Positions 38,761 to 46,346 of a DNA stretch of 64,000 nt are shown here, in pieces (positions within the stretch are counted from its first letter, which is position 1; each line of letters opens with the position of its first letter). The translations under genes and the position numbers were made by a program. The notes under the pieces were generated by a model. That model saw only the letters and a program-made list of their open reading frames with translations, was not told where the DNA came from and did no database searches. Source of the DNA: Acetobacter suratthaniensis. Its GTDB lineage: Bacteria > Pseudomonadota > Alphaproteobacteria > Acetobacterales > Acetobacteraceae. Where the stretch lies: contig NZ_JAFVMG010000004.1 of assembly GCF_017377745.1 (NCBI RefSeq), positions 62,001 through 126,000 on the forward strand, in the 5' to 3' direction.

Positions 38761-39822
38761 CTACAGGCGCGCCAGTGTGTGGGCGCGGCCTGAAGGGTCA
38801 CGCACCTGCTCGGCCCCATCGACATAATCAGGGCCAAGCGGCACCTTGCCATACCCGCCGGGAATATCGAGCACGTAAAGCGGCCAGGCCAATCCTGTTA
38901 CCCGACCGCGCAAACCTGCCAGCAGGCGCCGCCCCTCGTGTGCAGGCACATGAAAACGGGCCGTGCCGGGTGCGGGGTCTAGCTGGTGGAGGTAATAGGG
39001 GCGCATGCGGTTTTCCACCATACCGCGAAACAGCGCCTCCAGCGCGTGCTCGCTATCATTTACACCACGCAGCAGAACCGACTGTCCGAGCAGTGGAATA
39101 CCCCGGCGTACAATCCGCCGCAGGCTGGCGCGTGCTGGCTCGGACAACTCGCGTGCGTGGTTGACATGCACCGCCATCCACATGGCTTTGTCGGTTTCCA
39201 GCGCCTCCAGCATGGCATCCGTTACACGCTCGGGTGCCGCAACCGGCACGCGCGTATGAACCCGAATGGTTGTAACATGCGCAATCGCGGAAAGAGCCGC
39301 CACAATCTCTCCCAGCCGCCGGGGGGAGAGCATAAGCGGGTCCCCCCCTGTCAGAATTACTTCGCGAATCTGCGGGTGCGTACGCAACCAGTCCAGCGCT
39401 CCGGCCAGCGCGGCTTCGTCCAGAACGCCGCCATCCGGCCCTACATGCTCACGCCTGAAACAGAAACGGCAGTAAAGCGGGCAGACCAGCAGCGGCTTGA
39501 GCAGCGCCCTGTCCGCATAGCGGTGGACAATACCCGGCACGGGAGAAAGGGCTTCATCACCAATCGGGTCGGACCGCTCGGCCGGAGCAACTACCAGTTC
39601 CTCGGGCGAGGGAATGACCTGCAGGCCAATGGGGTCATCCGGCTGTTCGATCAGCGCGGCAAAGGCTGGAGGAATGGCGGTGGCATACTGCCCAGCCACG
39701 GCCAGCAGCTCTGCCCGTGCCGAGGCAGGCGTAAGCCCTGCGGCAATCAGGTCATCAGGCGTGCGGAGCGTGCGTGCGGCCACAGGGCCAGACACGGATG
39801 AGGGCTTGACCAAAGAAGACAT
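38761..39822 (-). CDS. epmB: EF-P beta-lysylation radical SAM protein (lysine 2,3-aminomutase family)
   Basis: Radical SAM, PLP-dependent aminomutase making (R)-beta-lysine for EF-P modification. The 353-residue protein has the cluster motif CPLYCRFC (Cys114, Cys118, Cys121), TGGDPLMLSPRRL and a C-terminal YVLDIPGGYGKVPLGP typical of KamA/EpmB proteins. The start at 39822 is only 20 bases from the divergent epmA start, which strongly supports EpmB rather than a catabolic aminomutase. efp itself is not in this window. Confidence 0.9.
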   Translation of the reverse strand: MSSLVKPSSVSGPVAARTLRTPDDLIAAGLTPASARAELLAVAGQYATAIPPAFAALIEQPDDPIGLQVIPSPEELVVAPAERSDPIGDEALSPVPGIVHRYADRALLKPLLVCPLYCRFCFRREHVGPDGGVLDEAALAGALDWLRTHPQIREVILTGGDPLMLSPRRLGEIVAALSAIAHVTTIRVHTRVPVAAPERVTDAMLEALETDKAMWMAVHVNHARELSEPARASLRRIVRRGIPLLGQSVLLRGVNDSEHALEALFRGMVENRMRPYYLHQLDPAPGTARFHVPAHEGRRLLAGLRGRVTGLAWPLYVLDIPGGYGKVPLGPDYVDGAEQVRDPSGRAHTLARL

Positions 39823-39842
39823 GCTGCGGCTCTACTCTTCTC

Positions 39843-40862
39843 ATGTCTGTCTTAGCAACCACTGATATGCACACGCCCGACCCACTCCGCCTGCGCGACC
39901 GCCTGCCCTACCTTGCCCGGCGCGGGCTGATCATGCGCTCTGTCCGCGCTTTTCTGGAAGCACGCGGCTGTATGGAAGTGGAAACACCCTGCGCCGTACC
40001 CGTACCCGGCGAGGAGGTGCATCTGCTACCTTTCTGCACCGAGCAGGAAACGCCGCACGGCGAAAAACAGCCCCTGTTCCTGCATACCAGCCCAGAATTT
40101 GCGATGAAACGGATTGTCGCGGCCACCGGGCTTTCGGTGTTCCAGTTCGCCCGTGTGTGGCGCAATGGCGAGGGCAGCGCCCTGCACGCCCCTGAATTTA
40201 CCATGCTCGAATGGTATCGCCCTCACCTGCCCCTGAGCGGGCTGATGGATGAAACCGAAGCCCTACTGAAAGCCGCCCTGCCCCCCAGCCTCACCTACGC
40301 GGACACCACGCTGGACCTCAGCGCTCCGTTCGAACGCCTGAGCATGCAGGAGGCCTTTGCCCGCCATGCGGGGGTAGACCTGCTCCCCACCGAAGGGGAT
40401 GCGCAGGCACTGGCCCGCGCCGCCTCCTGCCCCCTGCGTGCGGATGAAAGCTGGGAAGACCTGTTTTTCCGTCTGCTGCTGGAACGTGTGGAACCCGCCA
40501 TAGGCCGCGAACGCCCCACATTCCTGACCCACTGGCCCGCCAGTCAGGCCGCACTGGCCCGCACTGACCCACACGACCCGCGCGTGGCTCTGCGCTTTGA
40601 ACTTTACGCCGCAGGCATGGAACTGGCCAACGCCTTCGAGGAACTGACGGACGCCACCGAACAGCGCACCCGTTTCGAGCATGATCGTGCCCGACGGAAT
40701 ACCCTTTACCCCACCCGCAAAGACTGGCCGGTGGATGAAAACCTGCTCGCCGCCCTCCCGCATATGCCCCCCTGTTCGGGTATTGCTCTGGGCTTTGACC
40801 GTCTGGTTATGCTGGGCTGTGGGGCACGGCGTATACAGGATGTCTTGTGGATGGGTAACTAG
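39843..40862 (+). CDS. epmA: EF-P--(R)-beta-lysine ligase
   Basis: Lysyl-tRNA-synthetase-like enzyme that attaches beta-lysine to EF-P. The 339-residue protein contains the class II synthetase core without an anticodon-binding domain: MEVETPCAVPVPGEEVHLL, FLHTSPEFAMKRIVAATG, FQFARVWRNGEGS, HAPEFTMLEWYRP and the motif 3 region GIALGFDRLVMLG. Size and lack of an OB fold distinguish it from LysS. The start could be 39843 or the ATG at 39867. It diverges from epmB over 20 bases, implying back-to-back promoters inside the coding ends. Confidence 0.93.
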   Translation: MSVLATTDMHTPDPLRLRDRLPYLARRGLIMRSVRAFLEARGCMEVETPCAVPVPGEEVHLLPFCTEQETPHGEKQPLFLHTSPEFAMKRIVAATGLSVFQFARVWRNGEGSALHAPEFTMLEWYRPHLPLSGLMDETEALLKAALPPSLTYADTTLDLSAPFERLSMQEAFARHAGVDLLPTEGDAQALARAASCPLRADESWEDLFFRLLLERVEPAIGRERPTFLTHWPASQAALARTDPHDPRVALRFELYAAGMELANAFEELTDATEQRTRFEHDRARRNTLYPTRKDWPVDENLLAALPHMPPCSGIALGFDRLVMLGCGARRIQDVLWMGN

Positions 40863-40940
40863 TCTGCAACATTTGTACCATCGCGGCGTTGTCGTTCACA
40901 TGGCCAGCCTCTGGCCATCACCTTTCAGGATCCTTCGTTC

Positions 40941-41375
40941 ATGACCCATGCCAGAACACCAAAACGGGTGGGAAAAACACTGCTGCTCACCCTGCTCGCC
41001 CTGAGTGCGTGCGAAGTGCCCACCAAAAAGGAACGCATGCTGCTGGATTCCATGATCGGGCATCCGGCAACGGATGTGGTGCGGAGCTTTGGCGTGCCCA
41101 CCCGGCAGTTCACGACGGATAACCACCTGTTTCTCGCCTATATTACGCAGCAGACAGACTACACCATGCCTATGGGCGGATGGGGCTGGGGTGGCGGATG
41201 GGGCCCGGGATGGGGCGGTGGCTGGGGAAATGGGTGGGGCGGCGGCTGGGGGCCGGGTTGGGGCCCGGGATGGGGTGGCGGTATCAGCACCGCGTACACC
41301 TATACCTGCCAGACCACGTTTGAACTCGTGAATGGTGTTGTTACCGCATGGACAATGCGTGGCGATGGCTGCTGA
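40941..41375 (+). CDS. Lipoprotein with a Gly/Trp-rich repeat
   Basis: A 144-residue lipoprotein: the signal peptide KTLLLTLLALSAC ends at a lipobox with Cys24. The first part (MLLDSMIGHPATDVVRSFGVPT) resembles small outer-membrane lipoproteins that begin with an OmlA/SmpA-like helix-strand unit. The middle (residues about 75-115) is a run of WGxGWGGG-type units made only of Gly, Trp, Pro and Asn. The last part, TYTCQTTFELVNGVVTAWTM, has two cysteines with the C-terminal one. Function unknown. The stop codon lies in the loop of its terminator. Confidence 0.75.
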   Translation: MTHARTPKRVGKTLLLTLLALSACEVPTKKERMLLDSMIGHPATDVVRSFGVPTRQFTTDNHLFLAYITQQTDYTMPMGGWGWGGGWGPGWGGGWGNGWGGGWGPGWGPGWGGGISTAYTYTCQTTFELVNGVVTAWTMRGDGC

Positions 41376-41392
41376 AAGCAGCCATCGCTTTC
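41362..41392 (+). terminator. Terminator built into the end of the lipoprotein gene
   Basis: GCGATGGCTGC (41362-41372) and GCAGCCATCGC (41378-41388) form a perfect 11-base stem; the loop TGAAA is the stop codon plus two bases. TTTCCC follows. Confidence 0.75.
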
Positions 41393-41420
41393 CCGCGGGT
41401 AAGCGTTCAGGAGCCGGAGC

Positions 41421-42017
41421 CTACAGGTTCCAGCCCTGCGGGCTATCCCACCAGCCCTGACCGGGCATGATGAAATCGGCCCCTGCCGCAGCCAAAGGTG
41501 CGACCTCGGCTGCGGTCATGGCCTGTGCCACAACGGGCAGTTCCATCATCACCGCCCACCAGCGGGTGAGTTCCAGCGCGCCAGCAACCGATTCGGGCGT
41601 TGCCTGAGCCGACTCATCACCGGGGGTGAAGCAGATATAATCTGCCCCTTCCTCGCCTGCACGCATGGCGTGATCGCGGCTGAGACCAACATCCACCCCA
41701 AGCTGCATCGCCTCGCCCACCATGCGGCGGACGCTGGCGGTATCCAGTGCGGCATCACCACACAGATGCACGCCATCACAGGCCTGCGCCACGGCTAGCG
41801 CCGCCCTGTTCTGCACCATCAGGGCGATACCCATCGGCTGCACACAGGCTGCCACAGCCGCCACAAGGGGGGCTGCGGCATGATCGGACATCTGAGCTAC
41901 CGGCGGCAGGCGCAACAGCAGGGCGGCGGGCTGGCACGCAGCCAGCCGCTTTTGCAGGTCAGACAGAAAAGGCTCTGCCTGCTCAAGAACCGGCGTGGCC
42001 AGATACAGTTCGGACAC
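41421..42017 (-). CDS. ThiE-like TIM-barrel protein
   Basis: A 198-residue protein of the thiamine-phosphate synthase/TenI fold. It has GVHLCGDAALDTASVRR, VGLSRDHAMRAGEEGADYIC and AAAGADFIMPGQGWW, where true ThiE has VHVGQxD, IGVSxH and GADYVGFGPV. Substrate residues differ, so thiamine synthesis is unlikely and the role is unknown. I prefer GTG 42017 behind GGGGAG over TTG 42050. In alphaproteobacteria a ThiE-like gene often follows class I fba, as here after 40 bases; the hairpin at 42053-42090 separates them. Confidence 0.75.
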   Translation of the reverse strand: MSELYLATPVLEQAEPFLSDLQKRLAACQPAALLLRLPPVAQMSDHAAAPLVAAVAACVQPMGIALMVQNRAALAVAQACDGVHLCGDAALDTASVRRMVGEAMQLGVDVGLSRDHAMRAGEEGADYICFTPGDESAQATPESVAGALELTRWWAVMMELPVVAQAMTAAEVAPLAAAGADFIMPGQGWWDSPQGWNL

Positions 42018-42052
42018 GCGCTGGCTCTCCCCTGTTGTGCTGAGCGTCAAGG

Positions 42053-42090
42053 CTGGATCAGTTCTTCAGAATGTCGATGATCTGATCCAG
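42053..42090 (-). other. Inverted repeat across the fba stop codon
   Basis: CTGGATCAG (42053-42061) and CTGATCCAG (42082-42090) are perfectly complementary with a 20-base loop. The fba stop lies in one arm. It may separate fba from the downstream ThiE-like gene in mRNA level. Confidence 0.45.
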
Positions 42091-42972
42091 CAGGCCAAGC
42101 GCTTCAGCCTTGGGACGCTGAAACACGTTGCGGCCAATGATGGAGCCAAAGCCGCCGCCTTCATTGATACCGCGGATGGTGTTCAGCAGGTTGTCGGTGC
42201 CGGTGTGCTCACCACCCGAGAAAATCACGATCCGGCGGCCACCAAAGCTGGACTGCACGATATGGCGCACGCGCGAAGCCAGCGTGGACACATCAACCGG
42301 GTGCTTTTCATAGGTGGACTTGGCGGCATCCAGTGCAACCACGTCGGTCGGCGGCTTAACCTTGATGATATGAGCACCACACAGCGCAGCCATATGGGCT
42401 GCATATGCACAGATATCGAGCGCCGTTTCAGCCTTCTTGTCCAGCATCGGGCCACGCGGATAGCTCCACACGATCACGGCCAGACCAACAGACTTGGCTT
42501 CGGCTGCGAGTTCGCGCAGTTCTTCCATCTGATCGAAGCAGTATTCGGAACCGGGATAGATGGTAAAGCCAATGCCCGAGCAGCCCAGACGCAGCGCATC
42601 CGCCACGGTGCCGGTCACAGCCTGATCTTTCTCGGTAGCGAGGCTGTTGGAGCTGTTGCATTTCAGGATCAGCGGAATTTCGCCAGCATAGGTGGCCGCA
42701 CCGCATTCCAGCATGCCCAGCGGAGCCGCGTAGCCGCTCAGCCCGGCTTCGATCGCCAGTTCAAAATGATAGTGCGGATCATACGCCGCCGGGTTGGCGG
42801 CGAAGGAACGTGCCGGACCATGTTCGAACCCCTGATCGACAGGAAGAATCACCATCTTGCCGGTGCCTCCCAGACGCCCTGCGTTCAGCAGGCGGGCAAG
42901 GTTCATCTTGGTGCCAGGATTATCGCTCTCGTACTGGTTGAGAATGGCCTTGACCTGGGGAGTAAGCGTCAT
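42058..42972 (-). CDS. Class I fructose-bisphosphate aldolase (DhnA type)
   Basis: Schiff-base aldolase of glycolysis and gluconeogenesis. The 304-residue protein matches the bacterial/archaeal DhnA-type class I enzymes: KMVILPVDQGFEHGPARSF, YAGEIPLILKCNSSNSL, GFTIYPGSE, VIVWSYPRGPMLDKK, AHIIKVKPPTD (Schiff-base lysine region) and FSGGEHTGTDNLL. The ATG at 42972 follows AGAAGGACC. In many relatives tkt, gap and pgk lie upstream; here an unknown gene is there instead. Confidence 0.93.
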   Translation of the reverse strand: MTLTPQVKAILNQYESDNPGTKMNLARLLNAGRLGGTGKMVILPVDQGFEHGPARSFAANPAAYDPHYHFELAIEAGLSGYAAPLGMLECGAATYAGEIPLILKCNSSNSLATEKDQAVTGTVADALRLGCSGIGFTIYPGSEYCFDQMEELRELAAEAKSVGLAVIVWSYPRGPMLDKKAETALDICAYAAHMAALCGAHIIKVKPPTDVVALDAAKSTYEKHPVDVSTLASRVRHIVQSSFGGRRIVIFSGGEHTGTDNLLNTIRGINEGGGFGSIIGRNVFQRPKAEALGLLDQIIDILKN

Positions 42973-43089
42973 GACTGAACGGTCCTTCTTTCATACCTTG
43001 GCGTCCGGCACTTTATCCTGCCGACAATGTTCTTGGGAATAACCGTGAGGGAAATGCCCGACAAGAGACGATATTGCTGCACTGAAAGA

Positions 43090-43554
43090 TCAGTAAGGTG
43101 AAATAATGGCGGGACGGTGCACCAACACCACACCTGCGGCCTGCTGGTAGAGCGTACGCGCGGCTTCTGCCTGCCTGTCCTGAGCCTCCAGCACCACAGC
43201 CCGCTGCCCCTGCCGCAGCGCCATGACGGCATGCACAGCACTGATTCCGCAATCCAGAACATGTATGAAAGGCAATCCATCCCCCCCACGCACACCCGCA
43301 GAAAACAGCCGGTTTTCCATATCCAGTTCCGCCGCAAGGCCCGCCATGAGCGCATGCCACCACACCACACCCAGATAAACCCCCGCCCCCTGAGGCGAGA
43401 GCAGAACCGGCATAACCCCACCCCCATCGGCGGCAGGCTCCGCCAAAGCCACACACTGCAACGCGCGCAGCCCGCTCGCGTGGTCATGCACACAAAGAAA
43501 ACGACAGGAGTGGCCCAAAAGTAGCCTGTTTTCCATGCTCATGCTTGACGCCAT
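43090..43554 (-). CDS. Hypothetical protein
   Basis: A 154-residue predicted protein I do not recognise. It is rich in Ala, Val and Gly, with moderately hydrophobic stretches (GVYLGVVWWHALMAGLAAEL; IHVLDCGISAVHAVMAL) but no clear membrane helix, and ends AAGVVLVHRPAIISPY. The start is uncertain (ATGs at 43554, 43542 and 43536). It diverges from the zapA gene pair and precedes fba on the minus strand. The reading frame has normal codon bias for the region, which supports it being real. Confidence 0.55.
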   Translation of the reverse strand: MASSMSMENRLLLGHSCRFLCVHDHASGLRALQCVALAEPAADGGGVMPVLLSPQGAGVYLGVVWWHALMAGLAAELDMENRLFSAGVRGGDGLPFIHVLDCGISAVHAVMALRQGQRAVVLEAQDRQAEAARTLYQQAAGVVLVHRPAIISPY

Positions 43555-43596
43555 CGCATTTGCGGGTGATTCCTCAAAAACAGAAAGGGATAAAGC

Positions 43597-43899
43597 ATGC
43601 AGGATCAAGCGGCGGAGCCATACCCGTTCTCCATCAACAGTGGCGCAGCCAGCACTGAAGCCGGAACAGAACCGACCGCACGGATATTCCCTCCGCAGGA
43701 AGATCCGATTGCACGGCTGGATCGGGCCTTGCAACGCATTTCCTTTGCGCTCTCCAAAAGACCTGCTCCGCAGGAAAACGCCCTGATCGAACGTCAGGAA
43801 ACAGAGCGTCAGGAACTACTGGCCAATGTTGATGCCCTTATCCTGCGCGTGCGTGACGCGCTAGAACAATCCGCCCCCCTGCCGGAACGGAAAGACTGA
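43597..43899 (+). CDS. Small coiled-coil protein upstream of zapA
   Basis: A 100-residue protein with a Pro/Ser-rich first third and a helical C-terminus with heptads (IARLDRALQRISFALSK; QETERQELLANVDALILRVRD). It lies four bases before zapA behind an AGGGA site, the position taken by a DUF4164-type coiled-coil gene in other alphaproteobacteria. A part in division with ZapA is an inference from context only. Confidence 0.7.
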   Translation: MQDQAAEPYPFSINSGAASTEAGTEPTARIFPPQEDPIARLDRALQRISFALSKRPAPQENALIERQETERQELLANVDALILRVRDALEQSAPLPERKD

Positions 43900-43903
43900 T
43901 CTC

Positions 43904-44272
43904 ATGGCCCTTGTTTCGGTTCTTATCAACGGCCACAGCTATACAGTGGGCTGTGAAAACGGTCAGGAACGCCACGTTCAGGCCATGGCCCATCAGGTTG
44001 AGCACAGGGTGCAGCGTGTGCGCTCTCTCGGCTTTTCGGGCGATGCGCGCGTGCTGGTGCTGGCCGCCCTTCTCATGGCTGATGAAATTCAGGATCTGTC
44101 CAACAGCCGCATTCCAGAAACCACGGCACAGGCTGTACAGGATGTGGAACGCCTGCGGGCCGAACTCGCCATGCAGAACAGCCGCCTGCTTGATCTGGCC
44201 GAACGCGCGGAAGCTCTTGCAGCCGAGCTTGAGCACGCCTACATAGAAGAGGCGGGGCTGCCCGGCACGTGA
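43904..44272 (+). CDS. zapA: Cell division protein ZapA
   Basis: FtsZ-ring stabiliser. The 122-residue protein begins VSVLINGHSYTVGCENGQE, then the coiled coil HVQAMAHQVEHRVQRVRSL and VLAALLMADEIQDL, matching the ZapA globular head and helix. It is followed directly by the 6S RNA region and the 5-formyltetrahydrofolate cyclo-ligase gene, the classical zapA-ssrS-ygfA order. Confidence 0.92.
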   Translation: MALVSVLINGHSYTVGCENGQERHVQAMAHQVEHRVQRVRSLGFSGDARVLVLAALLMADEIQDLSNSRIPETTAQAVQDVERLRAELAMQNSRLLDLAERAEALAAELEHAYIEEAGLPGT

Positions 44273-44415
44273 GGCATGTCATACCCCTGGGCCGATAAGC
44301 ACTTCCTTGGGAGCTGGCTCTGTTGTGGCCCTGGTCACATTATCTGGTGCCCACCTGCACTCGCAGGTCCTGGAGGTTGAAAAGACCCACGGTCATGGCG
44401 GCTCCGCACTCCACA
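44265..44415 (+). ncRNA. ssrS: 6S RNA (ends approximate)
   Basis: RNA that mimics an open promoter and binds sigma-70 RNA polymerase. It lies between zapA and the 5-FTHF cyclo-ligase gene, where 6S RNA is found across proteobacteria. Features seen: CCCCTGGGCCGATA near the 5' side (compare CCCCTGAGCCGATA in E. coli), CCTTGGGAGC, an apical hairpin ACCTGC/GCAGGT (44353-44368), and a possible closing helix pairing GTG-GG-CATG (44269-44278) with CATG-CC-CAC (44394-44409). Boundaries are my estimate; the 3' side overlaps the proposed start of the next gene. Confidence 0.7.
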
Positions 44416-44994
44416 CCCCTGTTGGGGGATCCTCCTGAAATCGCTCACCGCAAAGCACTGGCGCGACAGCATTGCGTGCAAAGCCTGCGTACGCGTGACT
44501 CCGGTGTGGATGCAGGGATTATCACGCATCTCAAAACGCTGCTGACGCCCTGCGCCCAGCGTGCCATTGCCTGCGTGTGGCCCCTGCCGAACGAGGTTGA
44601 CCTGCGCCCGCTCTGCCACTGGCTGCACGAAAACGATGCACAGGTTCTCCTGCCCGAAACCACACCACGCGGCACGCCGCTGATTTTCCGCCACTGGCAC
44701 CCGGCCTGCGCCATGCAGGCAGGCCGCTTTGGCACCCATGCCCCCGATGGCCCGGCCCTTACCCCCGATATCGTACTGGTGCCGCTTCTGGGCTTTGACC
44801 GCACAGGCAACCGCCTTGGTTATGGCGGGGGCTATTACGACCGCACACTGGCAGGCCTGCCCGCAGCGCAGGCCATAGGCTATGCCCCCTCCACACAGGA
44901 AGTAGCCGCCCTGCCCTCTGGCCCGCATGACCAGAAACTCCCCTGTATCGTGACTGAAAGAGAGATCCTGCGTTTTGACCCGCCTTCCGCCTGA
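44395..44994 (+). CDS. 5-formyltetrahydrofolate cyclo-ligase
   Basis: Converts 5-formyl-THF to methenyl-THF with ATP. The 199-residue protein has IACVWPLPNEVDLRPL, VLLPETTPRGTPLIF, FGTHAPDG and the signature LVPLLGFDRTGNRLGYGGGYYDR. The ATG at 44395 lies inside the 3' side of the predicted 6S RNA; the first conserved residues (RKALARQ) begin about 16 codons later, so a later start is possible. Position after 6S RNA equals E. coli ygfA. Confidence 0.9.
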   Translation: MAAPHSTPLLGDPPEIAHRKALARQHCVQSLRTRDSGVDAGIITHLKTLLTPCAQRAIACVWPLPNEVDLRPLCHWLHENDAQVLLPETTPRGTPLIFRHWHPACAMQAGRFGTHAPDGPALTPDIVLVPLLGFDRTGNRLGYGGGYYDRTLAGLPAAQAIGYAPSTQEVAALPSGPHDQKLPCIVTEREILRFDPPSA

Positions 44995-45039
44995 CACCAG
45001 CCTGCCCTCCGCCCTGCCCTTCGTTGCGGTACCCCGTTC

Positions 45040-45855
45040 GTGAGACTGCTTTTTCTGGGCGATATCGTTGGCCGGAGCGGGCGCGACGCCGTTCTGTCGC
45101 GCCTGCCTGATCTGCGCACCCAGCTCGCACTCGATCTGGTTGTGGTCAATGCCGAAAACGCCAGCCACGGCTTTGGCCTGTCCCCCGCCATCGCCACATC
45201 CCTGCTCCAGAACGGAGTGGATGTGCTGACACTGGGCAACCACGCATGGGACAGGCGTGACCTGATCGGCCATATTGACGGTGAGCCACGCATTATCCGC
45301 CCGCTCAACTACCCGCCCGGCACACCGGGGCAGGGCAGCGTGGTGGCGGAACTGGCAGACGGGCGCAAAGCGCTGGTGGTCAATGTCATGGGCCGGCTGT
45401 TCATGGACCCGCTGGATGACCCCTTCCGCTGCATGAACGAACTGCTGACCAAGCACCGGCTGGGCGTTACCGTGCAGGCCGTGGTGGTGGATGTACATGC
45501 TGAAGCCACGAGCGAAAAATGGGCCTTGGCTCATATGCTGGATGGCCGGGCCTCGCTGGTGGTAGGCACCCACACCCACACCCCAACCGCCGACCACCGT
45601 ATTCTGGCAGCCGGTACGGCTTTCCAGACCGATGCGGGCATGTGTGGTGACTATGACAGCGTGATTGGCATGGGCAAGGAAGCCGCGATTACCCGCTTCG
45701 TGCGCAAACTGCCGGGCGAACGACTCCAGCCTGCGGAGGGCGAAGCCACGATCTGCGGTATTATGGTGGAAACCGATGACCGCACAGGCCTTGCCCGGCG
45801 TGTCGCCCCCCTACGCCAAGGGGGCTTGCTGGCCCAGACCCTGCCTGATTTCTGA
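45040..45855 (+). CDS. TIGR00282-family metallophosphoesterase (YmdB-like)
   Basis: A 271-residue phosphodiesterase-like protein: RLLFLGDIVGRSGRDAVL, VVVNAENASHGFGLSP, LGNHAWDRRDL, VVVDVHAEATSEKWAL and VVGTHTHTPTADHRIL give the metal ligands of the family. The Bacillus homologue YmdB hydrolyses 2',3'-cyclic nucleotides and affects biofilm choice; the role here is not known. It starts with GTG, 45 bases after the cyclo-ligase gene, and is probably co-transcribed with it. Confidence 0.88.
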   Translation: MRLLFLGDIVGRSGRDAVLSRLPDLRTQLALDLVVVNAENASHGFGLSPAIATSLLQNGVDVLTLGNHAWDRRDLIGHIDGEPRIIRPLNYPPGTPGQGSVVAELADGRKALVVNVMGRLFMDPLDDPFRCMNELLTKHRLGVTVQAVVVDVHAEATSEKWALAHMLDGRASLVVGTHTHTPTADHRILAAGTAFQTDAGMCGDYDSVIGMGKEAAITRFVRKLPGERLQPAEGEATICGIMVETDDRTGLARRVAPLRQGGLLAQTLPDF

Positions 45856-45921
45856 ACCCGTCTGCCCAGCCGGAGCGGATACCGACAAAAACCACCACCC
45901 GGCTTGATCGCTCAGGCGCGA

Positions 45922-46341
45922 TCAGGCCATCTCCTGCGCCCGGAAAGCCTCCACGGCCAGTTCGGTCGCACGGGTCAGAGGAGATGGCAGCGCATCAAGC
46001 GCATACCAGCCAAGGGCAGCATGTTTATGCGGCTCCATCAGCCGGGCCTGCTGCCCTTCAGGAGCCTGCGCCTGATAGACTGGCGCAACCCAGTGTTCAC
46101 CTGCTGCGGGGTCGATCTGATCCACAACGCAGAGCAACCGGGATGGCGCAACATCCAGCCCGGTTTCCTCCTGAATTTCACGCCTTACAGCATCAGGCAC
46201 TGCCTCAAACGGCTCCACCTTGCCACCGGGTAGACCCCAACAGCCCGCTTCAGGCGCACGCAGGCGCTGGATCAGTAATAACTGGCCATTGCGCAGGATA
46301 AACGCGCCACAGCCTACTGCGGGCAAGCGACCCTGCGGCAT
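45922..46341 (-). CDS. NUDIX hydrolase
   Basis: A 139-residue pyrophosphohydrolase with a complete Nudix box, GGKVEPFEAVPDAVRREIQE followed by ETGLD. Preceding AFILRNGQLLLIQRLRAPEA and LPGG are standard. I start at 46341 behind AAGGG, five bases after the HAD gene stop. The order pyrD-HAD-NUDIX on one strand suggests a nucleotide-related clean-up role, but the substrate is unknown. Confidence 0.88.
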   Translation of the reverse strand: MPQGRLPAVGCGAFILRNGQLLLIQRLRAPEAGCWGLPGGKVEPFEAVPDAVRREIQEETGLDVAPSRLLCVVDQIDPAAGEHWVAPVYQAQAPEGQQARLMEPHKHAALGWYALDALPSPLTRATELAVEAFRAQEMA

Positions 46342-46346
46342 GGCCC

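Noticed and set aside
41421-42050. Annotation as thiamine-phosphate synthase ThiE
   Set aside because: Only the barrel scaffold matches; the substrate motifs differ.
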